Shown: piece by piece, positions 50,105-57,300 of the stretch | Numbering within the stretch: position 1 is the stretch's first letter | Layout: every line of letters starts with the position of its first letter | NCBI RefSeq assembly: GCF_000425805.1 | Contig: NZ_AUED01000023.1 | Span: forward strand, 1-64,000 | DNA length: 64,000 nucleotides | Direction: 5' to 3' | DNA from: Pseudomonas vranovensis DSM 16006 | Lineage (GTDB): Bacteria; Pseudomonadota; Gammaproteobacteria; Pseudomonadales; Pseudomonadaceae | Position numbers and translations under genes: made by a program | Notes under the pieces: model-generated | Told to the model about the DNA's origin: nothing | What the model saw: only the letters and a program-made list of their open reading frames with translations | Database searches by the model: none

Positions 50105-50332
50105 TCATCTGAACCAACCTCTATTTGCTTTACTATCTAACAGCCGCCATTCCAGTTTTGCCATGCGGTCTACGCTATCAACGGCTTTTTCTTGCCCACT
50201 GCGAGTGATCTGGACTAACTTCATTGCGTACCACGCCGCTGTGCGGAATACCCTGGAACAGTCCGCTGCAGACGCTATCGCTGGTGTGTGTATTGTGGCA
50301 GCTTTGGATGAATTGTCGTACAGGGTAAGCAA
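50105..50332 (-). CDS. small hypothetical protein
   Basis: 75-aa reading frame with protein-like composition (FRTAAWYAMKLVQITRSGQE, DSVDRMAKLEWRLLDSKANR). The only start is TTG at 50332 with a weak ribosome-binding site. Not recognised; may be a remnant. Confidence 0.4.
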   Translation of the reverse strand: MLTLYDNSSKAATIHTPAIASAADCSRVFRTAAWYAMKLVQITRSGQEKAVDSVDRMAKLEWRLLDSKANRGWFR

Positions 50333-50418
50333 GTTCTTCTATCGAGGACGGGAGCTGCTGACACCTAACAGATCGACAAGAAAATTATGCGACACGCCAT
50401 CGCAATGGAAATTGCGAC

Positions 50419-51234
50419 ATGACGTATCAATTACAGTTGAATTTATGGGCGAGACTTATGCCAAGTTTTGTATGGGACAGAGACACAGAAGATGCGTGGA
50501 ATGAACCGTATGAGTATGAGGGGCAAGAGCAATTTCATCGAGAGGCTTATAAGGTTCTATCGTCAATAAAGCTTCACTATGCAGAAAAGGATATGCACTT
50601 TGATCGAGATGAACAAACTCTCGACAAAGCAATCTGGCTAATACAGATAGATGCCTTAGAGGCGCTAATAGATGCCTTGAAATTAACAGAGGAAAAGAGG
50701 CATCGAATTGCCTCGCGCTTATTCCGTGATGCGGTTGAAACAATGGATATTTCGGCCTACTTTTATTTGGCTGGTGATGGGGCAAGGAAAGATCTCGCTA
50801 AGTGGTATAATAACGAAGTCATTCCGCATAGGGTTTTTAGGGAATTCATAAGAAAGTTTGAGTGCCAGGATAAGGCCAAAAACTTAAGCAATCTTTATAG
50901 TGATCTTAGCAAGTATACACATCGGACATATAGTGCGATAACCAAAAGCTACCTGCTGGGCAGGGATAACAAAATCGCCTATGATGGATTTTCTGAGACC
51001 GGTTTTAGAGTTCTTCCGCACGTCATATCGCTTTCGTATGCAATAATCGCAGCATTGATCAAAAGATTTATCACGATTGCTGAAAACAGTCAGCAACTTG
51101 ATTCTGCCAAAGTTTGCGATATTTGGGCGGCATCATTGGAACAAGAGACAGTACCCAGACGCTTTGGTCCAGGGCCAGGTCAGTTGCTAAGAAGTGCTCC
51201 TATAGCATTTGAGCTGAAGTTGGATGAAGGTTAA
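50419..51234 (+). CDS. hypothetical helical protein of the cargo region
   Basis: 271-aa protein, AT-rich, no signal or membrane helix. Segments such as RLFRDAVETMDISAYFYLAG and LYSDLSKYTHRTYSAI resemble the helical cores seen in HEPN/DUF5677-like proteins, but no motif is decisive. It stands alone on the plus strand between minus-strand cassettes. The start at 50419 lies within another frame and could be internal (50458). Confidence 0.7.
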   Translation: MTYQLQLNLWARLMPSFVWDRDTEDAWNEPYEYEGQEQFHREAYKVLSSIKLHYAEKDMHFDRDEQTLDKAIWLIQIDALEALIDALKLTEEKRHRIASRLFRDAVETMDISAYFYLAGDGARKDLAKWYNNEVIPHRVFREFIRKFECQDKAKNLSNLYSDLSKYTHRTYSAITKSYLLGRDNKIAYDGFSETGFRVLPHVISLSYAIIAALIKRFITIAENSQQLDSAKVCDIWAASLEQETVPRRFGPGPGQLLRSAPIAFELKLDEG

Positions 51235-51516
51235 TTGAGGTGTCTATTTTTTTGCTGATGGATTGAATATCTGCTTTTGGCCGTTAGCTATCCTCCGCCA
51301 AGGGCCGCTATGGGTTTACGGACGATCACCATGAGGCTTTCGACCCAGAGCGGCCGTTGGTGGAGGGAAGCTAACCGCCAATATCAGTAATTCGAGATAA
51401 CTAGGTACTCCCCAGCAGCGGACATATTGAAATGTTGTCTCTGGGGCATAGCGGACGTGGAAATTCCGCTGAAATTGCCATGGAAGCGGGAAGATTACAT
51501 ACTGCATTTCGATAAA
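51235..51516. other. cargo spacer with palindromic repeat
   Basis: 282 bp with no gene. It holds the third copy of the dispersed repeat (CTGCTTTTGGCCGTTAGC ... CGACCCAGAGCGGCCGTTGG, ~51270-51358). Confidence 0.6.
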
Positions 51517-52248
51517 TTAAACGTATTGCCTCTTCACTAGCTCAGGTACTTTGTCCGAGAAACAAAAAGATTTATTTAGGCTAGATATCAAAGAAAAAAT
51601 TTGATCTTCAATCTCGTAAAATTCATTTCTAGGCTGATGGTCTAACGAAACCCCCATACAGTCTAGAGCATCGATGATTCTTTTCTGATGTGGCATGTAT
51701 CGAAATGAGCCTTGAAGCGCAGTTCTTGCTTGTTCATTAGAAAAAAGTATTTCACTATTTAAAGTCGAGATGACGGCGCAGTAATTATCAGAAATTGAAG
51801 TTTTTCCATTTCGCGAATTAGAGAAAATCAAATTATACCAGACAAATGTATCTATAGATGAAGGAGATATACGATTGCGCTTGGAGATCTCTAATGCTAC
51901 GTAGTTTTGAAATATAGAAAGATGTGAGATGTGGTTTGATAGCGCTGTGGCGTTTGCACTATTTAGAAAGCTCATGAGCGCAACTATTATCCCCCCAATC
52001 GTCGCAAGCCCTACAAGCAGATTAAGAGTTGCTATGAGTATCAAAAAGGATTGGTCATATATTTCTAAAAACTTCTTAATGCATCCGTTGTTGAAGCAAA
52101 GAGGCCTGGCAAACTCATCGTCAATGCCGGTGATAATTATAGTTATAGTGCTCAGTATTATGCCTGTTGCGGCGACCAATAATAGCCCGGCGACAAGATA
52201 GTTTAGATATGGGTAATCGCGCCAAATTTCGCCAAGTTTTTTATTCAT
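51517..52248 (-). CDS. retron effector, two-transmembrane protein (Ec48-like)
   Basis: 243-aa membrane protein with TM1 at about residues 17-40 and TM2 at about 68-95. A short periplasmic loop holds two cysteines (PLCFNNGCIKKF), and a C-terminal cytoplasmic domain of ~145 residues follows. It overlaps the reverse transcriptase by 8 nt and is downstream of it, the layout of Ec48-type (type IV) retrons, where the two-TM protein kills the cell by membrane damage once the retron senses phage interference with RecBCD. Function is by analogy. Confidence 0.8.
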   Translation of the reverse strand: MNKKLGEIWRDYPYLNYLVAGLLLVAATGIILSTITIIITGIDDEFARPLCFNNGCIKKFLEIYDQSFLILIATLNLLVGLATIGGIIVALMSFLNSANATALSNHISHLSIFQNYVALEISKRNRISPSSIDTFVWYNLIFSNSRNGKTSISDNYCAVISTLNSEILFSNEQARTALQGSFRYMPHQKRIIDALDCMGVSLDHQPRNEFYEIEDQIFSLISSLNKSFCFSDKVPELVKRQYV

Positions 52249-53431
52249 AATCAGGCTTCAAACCCTTTAACGACTTTCTGATTTCTTTCGTGACAGCTGG
52301 AAATGAACGTTTTAGGATAATCAATCTTTCTTGAAGCTTATAATATCGCTTCGCATACCAATAGGTGCTACGTTTAGTGGCACAGTCACGAGCCAGGCGG
52401 TCCAACATTGCACGCGCACGCTCGATATCTTTTTTAGAAGGCAAAGGAAATATTTGCTTAAGTCGAGCGAGCAGCGAATCGTATCGATCATGACCCACCC
52501 TGACTAATTTGTTTACTCGCCCCATACAGCGATTGAAATCGTGTCGGTAGGCGTGAGTTGTTCTATAGCCACGCTCTGATGCTAAATTTTCTATATTTCT
52601 TACGGCTGCCCTGATCCTAGCGATCTCTCCAGATGGAAGGCGAGGCTGAGGAAATGCGACCCTTAGACCATGGACAGTCAAAGGCTCGCTGGAAACATAA
52701 ATAGATCGAGTTTTAACAATGTTAAGCGGGAGGTCCTTACTAGTAAGCATCGCCCTAATAATGTCTAGAGCAAAACTGAAGTCGTAGTTTGATATCTTTG
52801 ACGAAACCGTTATGTCATCTACTAAGCGAGTATATACAAGACCTTTTCGCGACAATCTATGAACCACGGCGCCCTCAATATCATGGAGGCACAAACTGGC
52901 CAGATAGCTTGAGGTTAGGGCTCCCTGGATTACATGAGACCTAAAACAGCAAATCTCTGCAAGCAATTCAGAAACTTCTCTGTCAAATTTCATGAAATTG
53001 CTAAATATATCAAGCACTAAGTCTTTGTGGATGTTATCAAAGAAATCTTTGACATCGACTTTCAATAAGCTCTTCGCGCCACAGTGTTTGGCGGCACACG
53101 ACACATAGTCTTTGTTAATCAGACGTTTAGTATCTTGCTCTCGTTGATTTGGTACGGAGCCAAAAAGATGGTCTGGCCACTCAATAATACTGAGTCTGGA
53201 AAATATACGCTTGTTTATTCTTCGCTGAATTTTTCTGAGCAAGAAATGCGGATTGTGGACCAGTCGAACGCTGCCATCGCTCTTGAACACTTGGGAAACA
53301 GCGTATTTTTCCTCATCAGGAAGAGACAGCGCCGCGTAAATTTCTTCGAGCGATACAGAAAGCGCGCTACAAAGATTCTCAATACTTGAAATCGAGCCCG
53401 TTGAAACTTTTCTAGGATTGAGTAGCGCCAT
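52241..53431 (-). CDS. retron-type reverse transcriptase
   Basis: 396-aa RT. Motif A is LLKVDVKDFFDNI (~122-134). QGALTSSYLASL (~169-180) is the QG motif. TRLVDDITVSS (~201-211) is the catalytic site, with Leu-Val-Asp-Asp in place of Tyr-Ala-Asp-Asp. SCAAKHCGAK (~111-120) stands where retrons have NAxxH, and TVHGLRV (~252-258) where they have VTG. A thumb/C-terminal domain rich in Arg and Lys follows. It makes msDNA from the leader RNA upstream and is coupled to the two-TM effector. Confidence 0.9.
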   Translation of the reverse strand: MALLNPRKVSTGSISSIENLCSALSVSLEEIYAALSLPDEEKYAVSQVFKSDGSVRLVHNPHFLLRKIQRRINKRIFSRLSIIEWPDHLFGSVPNQREQDTKRLINKDYVSCAAKHCGAKSLLKVDVKDFFDNIHKDLVLDIFSNFMKFDREVSELLAEICCFRSHVIQGALTSSYLASLCLHDIEGAVVHRLSRKGLVYTRLVDDITVSSKISNYDFSFALDIIRAMLTSKDLPLNIVKTRSIYVSSEPLTVHGLRVAFPQPRLPSGEIARIRAAVRNIENLASERGYRTTHAYRHDFNRCMGRVNKLVRVGHDRYDSLLARLKQIFPLPSKKDIERARAMLDRLARDCATKRSTYWYAKRYYKLQERLIILKRSFPAVTKEIRKSLKGLKPDYE

Positions 53432-53449
53432 TTTTAAATCCTATTAAAA

Positions 53450-53693
53450 ATAGGTTTGACCAACCCATACTCAAGGGTGCAGTGAAGGATGATGCATTCA
53501 TCGATCAGATCGCTGGCAGCTGCCATCCTTCACATGGCCAAACCTACCGTCCCTGTCTCCTCCACGTTTCTCGGAGGAGATCGGAGGTGCGAGCCTCCGG
53601 ACAAGTCCAAAGTCAAAAACTTCAGACGCTCGTACGAGCAAAACCCAGGATCTATAAGCAATCGATTGCAGCACATAAGCGGTACGCTTACGC
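53450..53693 (-). ncRNA. candidate retron msr-msd RNA
   Basis: ~240-nt leader ending ~20 bp before the RT start, dense in perfect palindromes. In minus-strand order: TAAGCG/CGCTTA (53676-53690), GCAATCGATTGC (53658-53669), GCTCGTACGAGC (53628-53639), CGGAGG/CCTCCG (53582-53599), TCTCCTCC/GGAGGAGA (53556-53580), then a 52-nt hairpin with a 10-bp stem GTGAAGGATG/CATCCTTCAC (53482-53533), the likely msd. AGGTTTGGCC and GGTCAAACCT (53536-53545 with 53452-53461) close its base. I could not find a clear a1/a2 pair enclosing the whole RNA. Confidence 0.7.
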
Positions 53694-53699
53694 AACGCT

Positions 53700-53728
53700 A
53701 ATCTACATACGCCAAAAATTAAATGCAA
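53700..53728 (-). promoter_or_regulatory. retron promoter
   Basis: On the minus strand TTGCAT (53728-53723), a 17-bp spacer, then TAGATT (53705-53700). The predicted start falls about 7 nt downstream, at the beginning of the palindrome-rich RNA. Confidence 0.65.
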
Positions 53729-53923
53729 TGCCTCCTGAGAAGACGTGCTGAACCATCAGGAAAATCTATGGTCTAAAGCCGTTTTTTCACTTTTTTCCTA
53801 GGGGTAAAGATTCCAGCCCTTCACCTGCTCATCGGGCTTTGCACCGTCGTGGTGTACCACTCTGGCATGCCCCAGATCTACCTCAAGCCCCATCTAGATT
53901 GCCCCACTCGAGTTTTGCAGGTA

Positions 53924-54050
53924 CGGAACACCTTTTGTGTTACTGAGCCTTCGTGTTCCACATATTTCTCAATGGTGTTCCCTGGCTATAGGCCCCTTGT
54001 TTGCTGGCTTCCAGCGCTTTTGGAACACCAAGAACACCAAGAACACCAGT
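53924..54050 (-). repeat. right iteron block (inverted copy)
   Basis: Inverse complement of the left block: GAACACC units at 9-bp spacing, GCTGGCTTCCAGCG, GGTGTTCCCTGGCTA, CTTCGTGTTCC and GGAACACC, over ~125 bp. The two blocks therefore face each other across 13.9 kb. Confidence 0.8.
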
Positions 54051-54517
54051 TCTTAATGGTCATACTCCCCACGCCCCCAAAAGGGTTGAAGCCAGCAGCG
54101 AGGCAACCCCCTAGACTTCCCGAACTGGCCGCTTTGCCGGGTTAGGGACCATGAAGTCTGTAGCTCATCGTTGCGCCCCCTCACAGACTAGATACCAGAT
54201 TGGGGCGTCGTGCATTTGCCGTTTTTGGGTCCTCCCCATACCCCCCTCCCTACACGGGTACGGGGACTCGCGGTTTCCCTGCAGCTGAGATTTTCCCTGG
54301 GATGTCCGTCTTCTGTTTCATTCGTCTGATCGTGCTTAGGTCGTGAAGCTTACTCAGAGCGCGACTGCATCCCGGCGGTTGATTGCCCAAAAGTGCGCAT
54401 ACCTGGTTAGCCAGCCGGTCAGCCAATCAACCAATTAGAAGACAGGCAGGCAGAGCTGCCGCTCAGCGGGATGTGTCTTGCGATGCCACTGAGGCAGAGG
54501 ATCAAGGGTGAGTTGGG
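54051..54517. other. gene-free right end of the element
   Basis: About 470 bp with no open frame that looks coding and no clear RNA structure. It contains short low-complexity stretches (TACCCCCCTCCC, GGCAGGCAGAGCTGCC). Confidence 0.5.
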
Positions 54518-54542
54518 TTTTAGGTATATGGTTAGGTATACG
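54518..54542 (+). repeat. right arm-type site
   Basis: TTTTAGGTATATGGTTAGG followed by TATACG, a direct repeat of the left-end site at 38510-38534 with small differences. It lies 55 bp inside the attR core. Confidence 0.65.
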
Positions 54543-54596
54543 GTTCGGTTCTATAGAGGTCACGTGTCAATAAAAACGGGGTCTAGAGCCCCCTAA

Positions 54597-54613
54597 TTCG
54601 ACTCCTGTCTCCG
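54597..54613 (+). other. attR core
   Basis: TTCGACTCCTGTCTCCG, 16/17 identical to the tRNA-Thr 3' segment at 38377-38393. It marks the right boundary of the element. Confidence 0.8.
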
Positions 54614-54713
54614 TGGCGATCCGCCACAGCCATGCGCATTTCCCGGACATTCTTCATAGGCATCAGCATTGACTGAAGGCTCACTTGGCCGGGATTCAGG
54701 CGTTGTTCTGGGC

Positions 54714-54750
54714 AAGTTAATCGCGGGGCAAGCCCGCTCCTACCGGGCGG
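54714..54750. repeat. REP-type palindrome
   Basis: GCGGGGCAAGCCCGCTCC followed by TACCGGGCGGGG, the standard Pseudomonas REP core, overlapping the 3' end of the DUF3077 gene. Confidence 0.65.
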
Positions 54751-55024
54751 GGGCGTTACCTTGGGCGCTATGTCCCAGGTCGTCGATCAACGCCTTCGCC
54801 ATCCCACTCAAATAATGCACCGCACAGCGCATCGCCTCATCCTGTTCAAACTGCAGGTGATGGCTGAGCTTGTTCACGCAGCCCATCAACACTGCAGCCT
54901 GCTCCAAAACAAATTCCGCACTATGGCCCGGCTCGACCCGAAACAATCGATCAGTCGATGTCCCGCTACGGCCCTCACCAAAGGTGCCTACGCCGGTGGT
55001 GCCGAGCTCCATTCGCTTGTCCAT
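54740..55024 (-). CDS. DUF3077-family small protein (chromosomal copy)
   Basis: 94-aa protein with LFRVEPGHSAEFVLEQAAVLM, GCVNKLSHH and CAVHYLSGMAKALIDDL, clearly the same family as 43465-43749. It lies ~130 bp outside attR. A DUF6124-like gene follows upstream on the same strand. Function unknown. Confidence 0.82.
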   Translation of the reverse strand: MDKRMELGTTGVGTFGEGRSGTSTDRLFRVEPGHSAEFVLEQAAVLMGCVNKLSHHLQFEQDEAMRCAVHYLSGMAKALIDDLGHSAQGNAPAR

Positions 55025-55082
55025 CCAAACCTCCCAAGCGCCAGCCTGCTTCTGCAGTGCTGGCGCTTTTGCTGTGGGTCTC

Positions 55083-55310
55083 TCAATGCGTGGGCTGCAC
55101 CTTGCTCAAGGCCATTTCGACCAGGCTTCGGGCACGTTCGATTTCATGCATGGTCGCCAAGGTCATGACCTGGCCGGGCGGTTTGGTGTGCAGCAGGACG
55201 GTTTGCTGGGCGATGGTGAGGGCGCAGACCAGGTATTCGGAGGTCTGGATGAGGAGGTCTTCGAGGGATTGGTTGGGGTTGTGCGGTGGGTCTGGAACGA
55301 TCTTTAACAT
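55083..55310 (-). CDS. DUF6124-like small protein
   Basis: 75-aa helical protein MLKIVPDPPHNPNQSLEDLL..., typical of short Pseudomonas proteins (DUF6124/DUF3077-like) that occur in clusters. Start at 55310, preceded by GGGAGAC. The upstream frame extension to 55493 only reads the repeat DNA. Confidence 0.7.
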   Translation of the reverse strand: MLKIVPDPPHNPNQSLEDLLIQTSEYLVCALTIAQQTVLLHTKPPGQVMTLATMHEIERARSLVEMALSKVQPTH

Positions 55311-55362
55311 GGTGTCTCCCGGTGAGTGGAGTCGCCACGAATCTGCTGTCAAACAAATAGGT

Positions 55363-55437
55363 GGCAACTGTACGCGGGTTGACAGACCGAACACCGGAGA
55401 ACTCGGCGCACACGAAGGTGCCCCACGTACAGTCGCC
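55363..55437. repeat. stem-loop repeat, copy 1
   Basis: 75 bp bounded by GGCAACTGTACG and CGTACAGTCGCC (11/12 inverted match), inside which ACTCGGCGCAC and GGTGCCCCAC are conserved with copy 2. It lies upstream of the DUF6124-like gene. Confidence 0.7.
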
Positions 55438-55741
55438 ATAACGGCTTGCACATGCTCACGGTCGATTCGGTCTGTCAAAACCGGTCGTTGCAATTGGCAA
55501 CGACCGAGCGAGACTAGATTCCTTGAACGAGCACGGCAATGGCTTGAAAGCCAGATAAGTATGTTTGGGAAATGGACTACAGGGAATCAGGAAATTCTGA
55601 TCGTTGTGGCTGGGAGTGCTGCGTGTAAGTCCCGACTAAAGGGGGGGCATCGCGGGCCAGGTTCAGGGGATGATCTACTGGCGGGAGGCGCCTGCCAGGC
55701 AAGCCTTGCTGCAGGCAGCGTTCGAACACTAATAAAAAAGA

Positions 55742-55815
55742 GCAACTGTACGCAGGTTGATAGACCGATCACCAGAGAACTCGGCGCACCCAGAGGTGCC
55801 CCACGTACAATTGCC
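55742..55815. repeat. stem-loop repeat, copy 2
   Basis: 74 bp, direct copy of 55363-55437 at roughly 85% identity, with ends GCAACTGTACG and CGTACAATTGCC. Sequence beyond it also matches (GAGCGAG.CTAG, TTTGGGAAATGGACT), so a unit of ~200 bp or more was duplicated. The 55311-56061 gap contains no gene apart from these. Confidence 0.7.
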
Positions 55816-56061
55816 AAAAATCGAGCGAGGCTAGTCGCCCGTCAGAACCCCTGCAATGGATCTTGACGAGGCTAAGTATCTTTGGGAAATGGACTGCATG
55901 AAATCAGGAAATTCCGAAATTCCCTGAGTAAAACTGCCACCCATCAGGTGACCCTGCCTACACCTGGGCCATCCTACTGGCTCTCCGAAACCTGACCTGC
56001 TCAGGTGCTGTGCTACATACGAAGGGCAATCGATGCCCTCATTTCTTTGCTGGGGCGATGG

Positions 56062-56664
56062 ATGAAACAAGGGCGAGTGTGGGCGCTGATGCTGTTGTTG
56101 GTGCTGATATCGGGATGCGCCACGGCGCCACCGAGGGACCAGAACAACCTCTGCAATATCTTCCGCGAATACCCCGACTGGTATGAGGATTCGCTGGAGA
56201 TGCAACAACAGTTCGGCACGCCGCAGCATGTGGCGATGGCGATCATGAAGCAGGAAAGCAGCTATGTTTCCGATGCGCTGCCGCCGCGTGACTACCTGCT
56301 GTGGGTGATTCCATGGGGGCGGGTGAGCTCGGCCTACGGCTATGCGCAGGCCCAGGACCCGGTCTGGGGCGAGTACAAGAGCGGCACCGGCAACGGCGGC
56401 TCGCGGGACAATTTCGACGACGCAATCATGTTCATCGGCTGGTACACGGCCGGTACGCAAAGCCAGTTGGGGATTTCCAAATGGGATGCCTATAACCAGT
56501 ACCTGGCGTACCACGAGGGGCGCGGCGGCTTCAAGCGCGGCACCTATCGCAGCAAGCCCTGGCTGATGCAGGTGGCGCGCAAGGTAGAGCAGCAGTCGCG
56601 CACTTATGGCGCGCAGCTCAAGCAGTGCCGGGCAGAGCTTGAGGATGACCGGGGCTGGTGGTGA
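56062..56664 (+). CDS. lipoprotein with lysozyme-like (SLT) domain
   Basis: 200-aa lipoprotein: signal MKQGRVWALMLLLVLISGCA with lipobox Cys19. MAIMKQESSYVSDA then carries the glutamate expected of a lytic transglycosylase, with GYAQAQDPVWGEY and YLAYHEGRGGF. It probably cleaves or remodels peptidoglycan from the outer membrane. Start at 56062; an in-frame ATG at 56005 would put extra residues before the signal peptide. Confidence 0.82.
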   Translation: MKQGRVWALMLLLVLISGCATAPPRDQNNLCNIFREYPDWYEDSLEMQQQFGTPQHVAMAIMKQESSYVSDALPPRDYLLWVIPWGRVSSAYGYAQAQDPVWGEYKSGTGNGGSRDNFDDAIMFIGWYTAGTQSQLGISKWDAYNQYLAYHEGRGGFKRGTYRSKPWLMQVARKVEQQSRTYGAQLKQCRAELEDDRGWW

Positions 56665-56686
56665 TCTCCACCCGCCCTGTGCAAAT

Positions 56687-56788
56687 CCGTAGCCGCTGCC
56701 GCAGGCTGCGATCGGCCGCGAAGCGGTCGTAAGCAACCCTTGGCGACTGCTGCGCAGTCGATCGCAGCCTGGCGGCAGCGACTACGGA
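56687..56788. repeat. dispersed GTAGCCGCTGCC repeat
   Basis: CCGTAGCCGCTGCCGCAGGCTGCGATC ends facing GATCGCAGCCTGGCGGCAGCGACTACGG-like sequence, making a long inverted repeat between two convergent genes. Same family as copies near 31430 and 58619. Confidence 0.7.
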
Positions 56789-57196
56789 TCACGATGGCTC
56801 GCGCAGTCCAGCCATGATGCGCTGGGCATTTTCTTCGCAGTCGACGCTGTCCGGCTTGCTTTCGATACCCGCGATGATCTCCAGCAGCTTGGCGCGGTTC
56901 TGCGCCAGGCGCTGTTGCATGGCCTCGATCTCGACCACCTTGCGCCGCAGGCTTTCAAGCAACTGCTCGTGTTTGCTCTCGCCCTGGGCGGGGTCGGGCA
57001 TCAGTTTGAGCATTTCATCCAGGGTAAAGCCTGCCTGCTGGCCGCAGCTGATGATTTCCAGGGTATGCAGGGTGTGTTCGCTGTAGTCGCGGTAGCCATT
57101 GCCCAGGCGCCGGGCGCTGATCAGGCCGCTGGCTTCGTAGAAGCGGATACGTGAGGTGGCCATGCCGCTGCGCCGGGCGAGTTCGCTGATTTTCAT
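56789..57196 (-). CDS. MerR-family transcriptional regulator
   Basis: 135-aa MerR protein: N-terminal winged HTH (MKISELARRSGMATSRIRFY, RLGNGYRDYSE) and a C-terminal coiled-coil dimer helix. It has no metal-site cysteine cluster (only DCEEN), so a redox or small-molecule signal is more likely than a metal. It is divergent from a flavin oxidoreductase, with a MerR-type promoter between them. Confidence 0.9.
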   Translation of the reverse strand: MKISELARRSGMATSRIRFYEASGLISARRLGNGYRDYSEHTLHTLEIISCGQQAGFTLDEMLKLMPDPAQGESKHEQLLESLRRKVVEIEAMQQRLAQNRAKLLEIIAGIESKPDSVDCEENAQRIMAGLREPS

Positions 57197-57214
57197 TTAT
57201 TTCGGGCTCCGCTA

Positions 57215-57245
57215 TTGACCTTAAAGTTGACTTTAACCTTAGGCT
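57215..57245 (+). promoter_or_regulatory. MerR-type promoter and operator
   Basis: TTGACC (57215-57220), a 19-bp spacer, TAGGCT (57240-57245). The spacer contains the perfect palindrome TTAAAGT-TG-ACTTTAA (57221-57236). An overlong 19-bp spacer with a central dyad is the hallmark of MerR-activated promoters; it reads towards the oxidoreductase. Confidence 0.8.
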
Positions 57246-57300
57246 TTGCCGAGTTAAAGCCCCCGTCGTCGCACGGTGTTCAACATTTCGGAGAGTGCCC

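Larger units (their letters stand above)
38377..54613 (+). mobile_element. P4-like integrated element carrying a retron and other cargo
   Basis: 16.2 kb between a 17-bp core in the tRNA-Thr 3' end and a copy with one mismatch at 54597. Contents in order: tyrosine integrase, iteron block, AlpA-like regulators, small genes, P4-like immunity RNA, DUF3077 gene, primase-helicase, cargo, retron, inverted iteron block, arm site. Gene order and the CI-type RNA point to the P4 satellite class. No capsid-remodelling, terminase or conjugation gene is visible, so transfer must rely on a helper or has been lost. Right-half genes are AT-richer than the chromosome. Confidence 0.85.

Noticed and set aside
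53482..53751. 89-aa and 70-aa plus-strand frames in the retron leader
   Set aside because: They read through a run of RNA hairpins antisense to the candidate msr-msd; no family or start signal supports them.
53461..53760. CRISPR array in the palindrome-rich stretch before the RT
   Set aside because: The palindromes differ from one another and are not regularly spaced direct repeats.
53849..54145. 98-aa plus-strand frame at the right end of the element
   Set aside because: It translates the right iteron block and has no ribosome-binding site.
38377..54613. Classification as a complete prophage or conjugative element
   Set aside because: No capsid, tail, terminase, relaxase or type IV secretion gene is visible.
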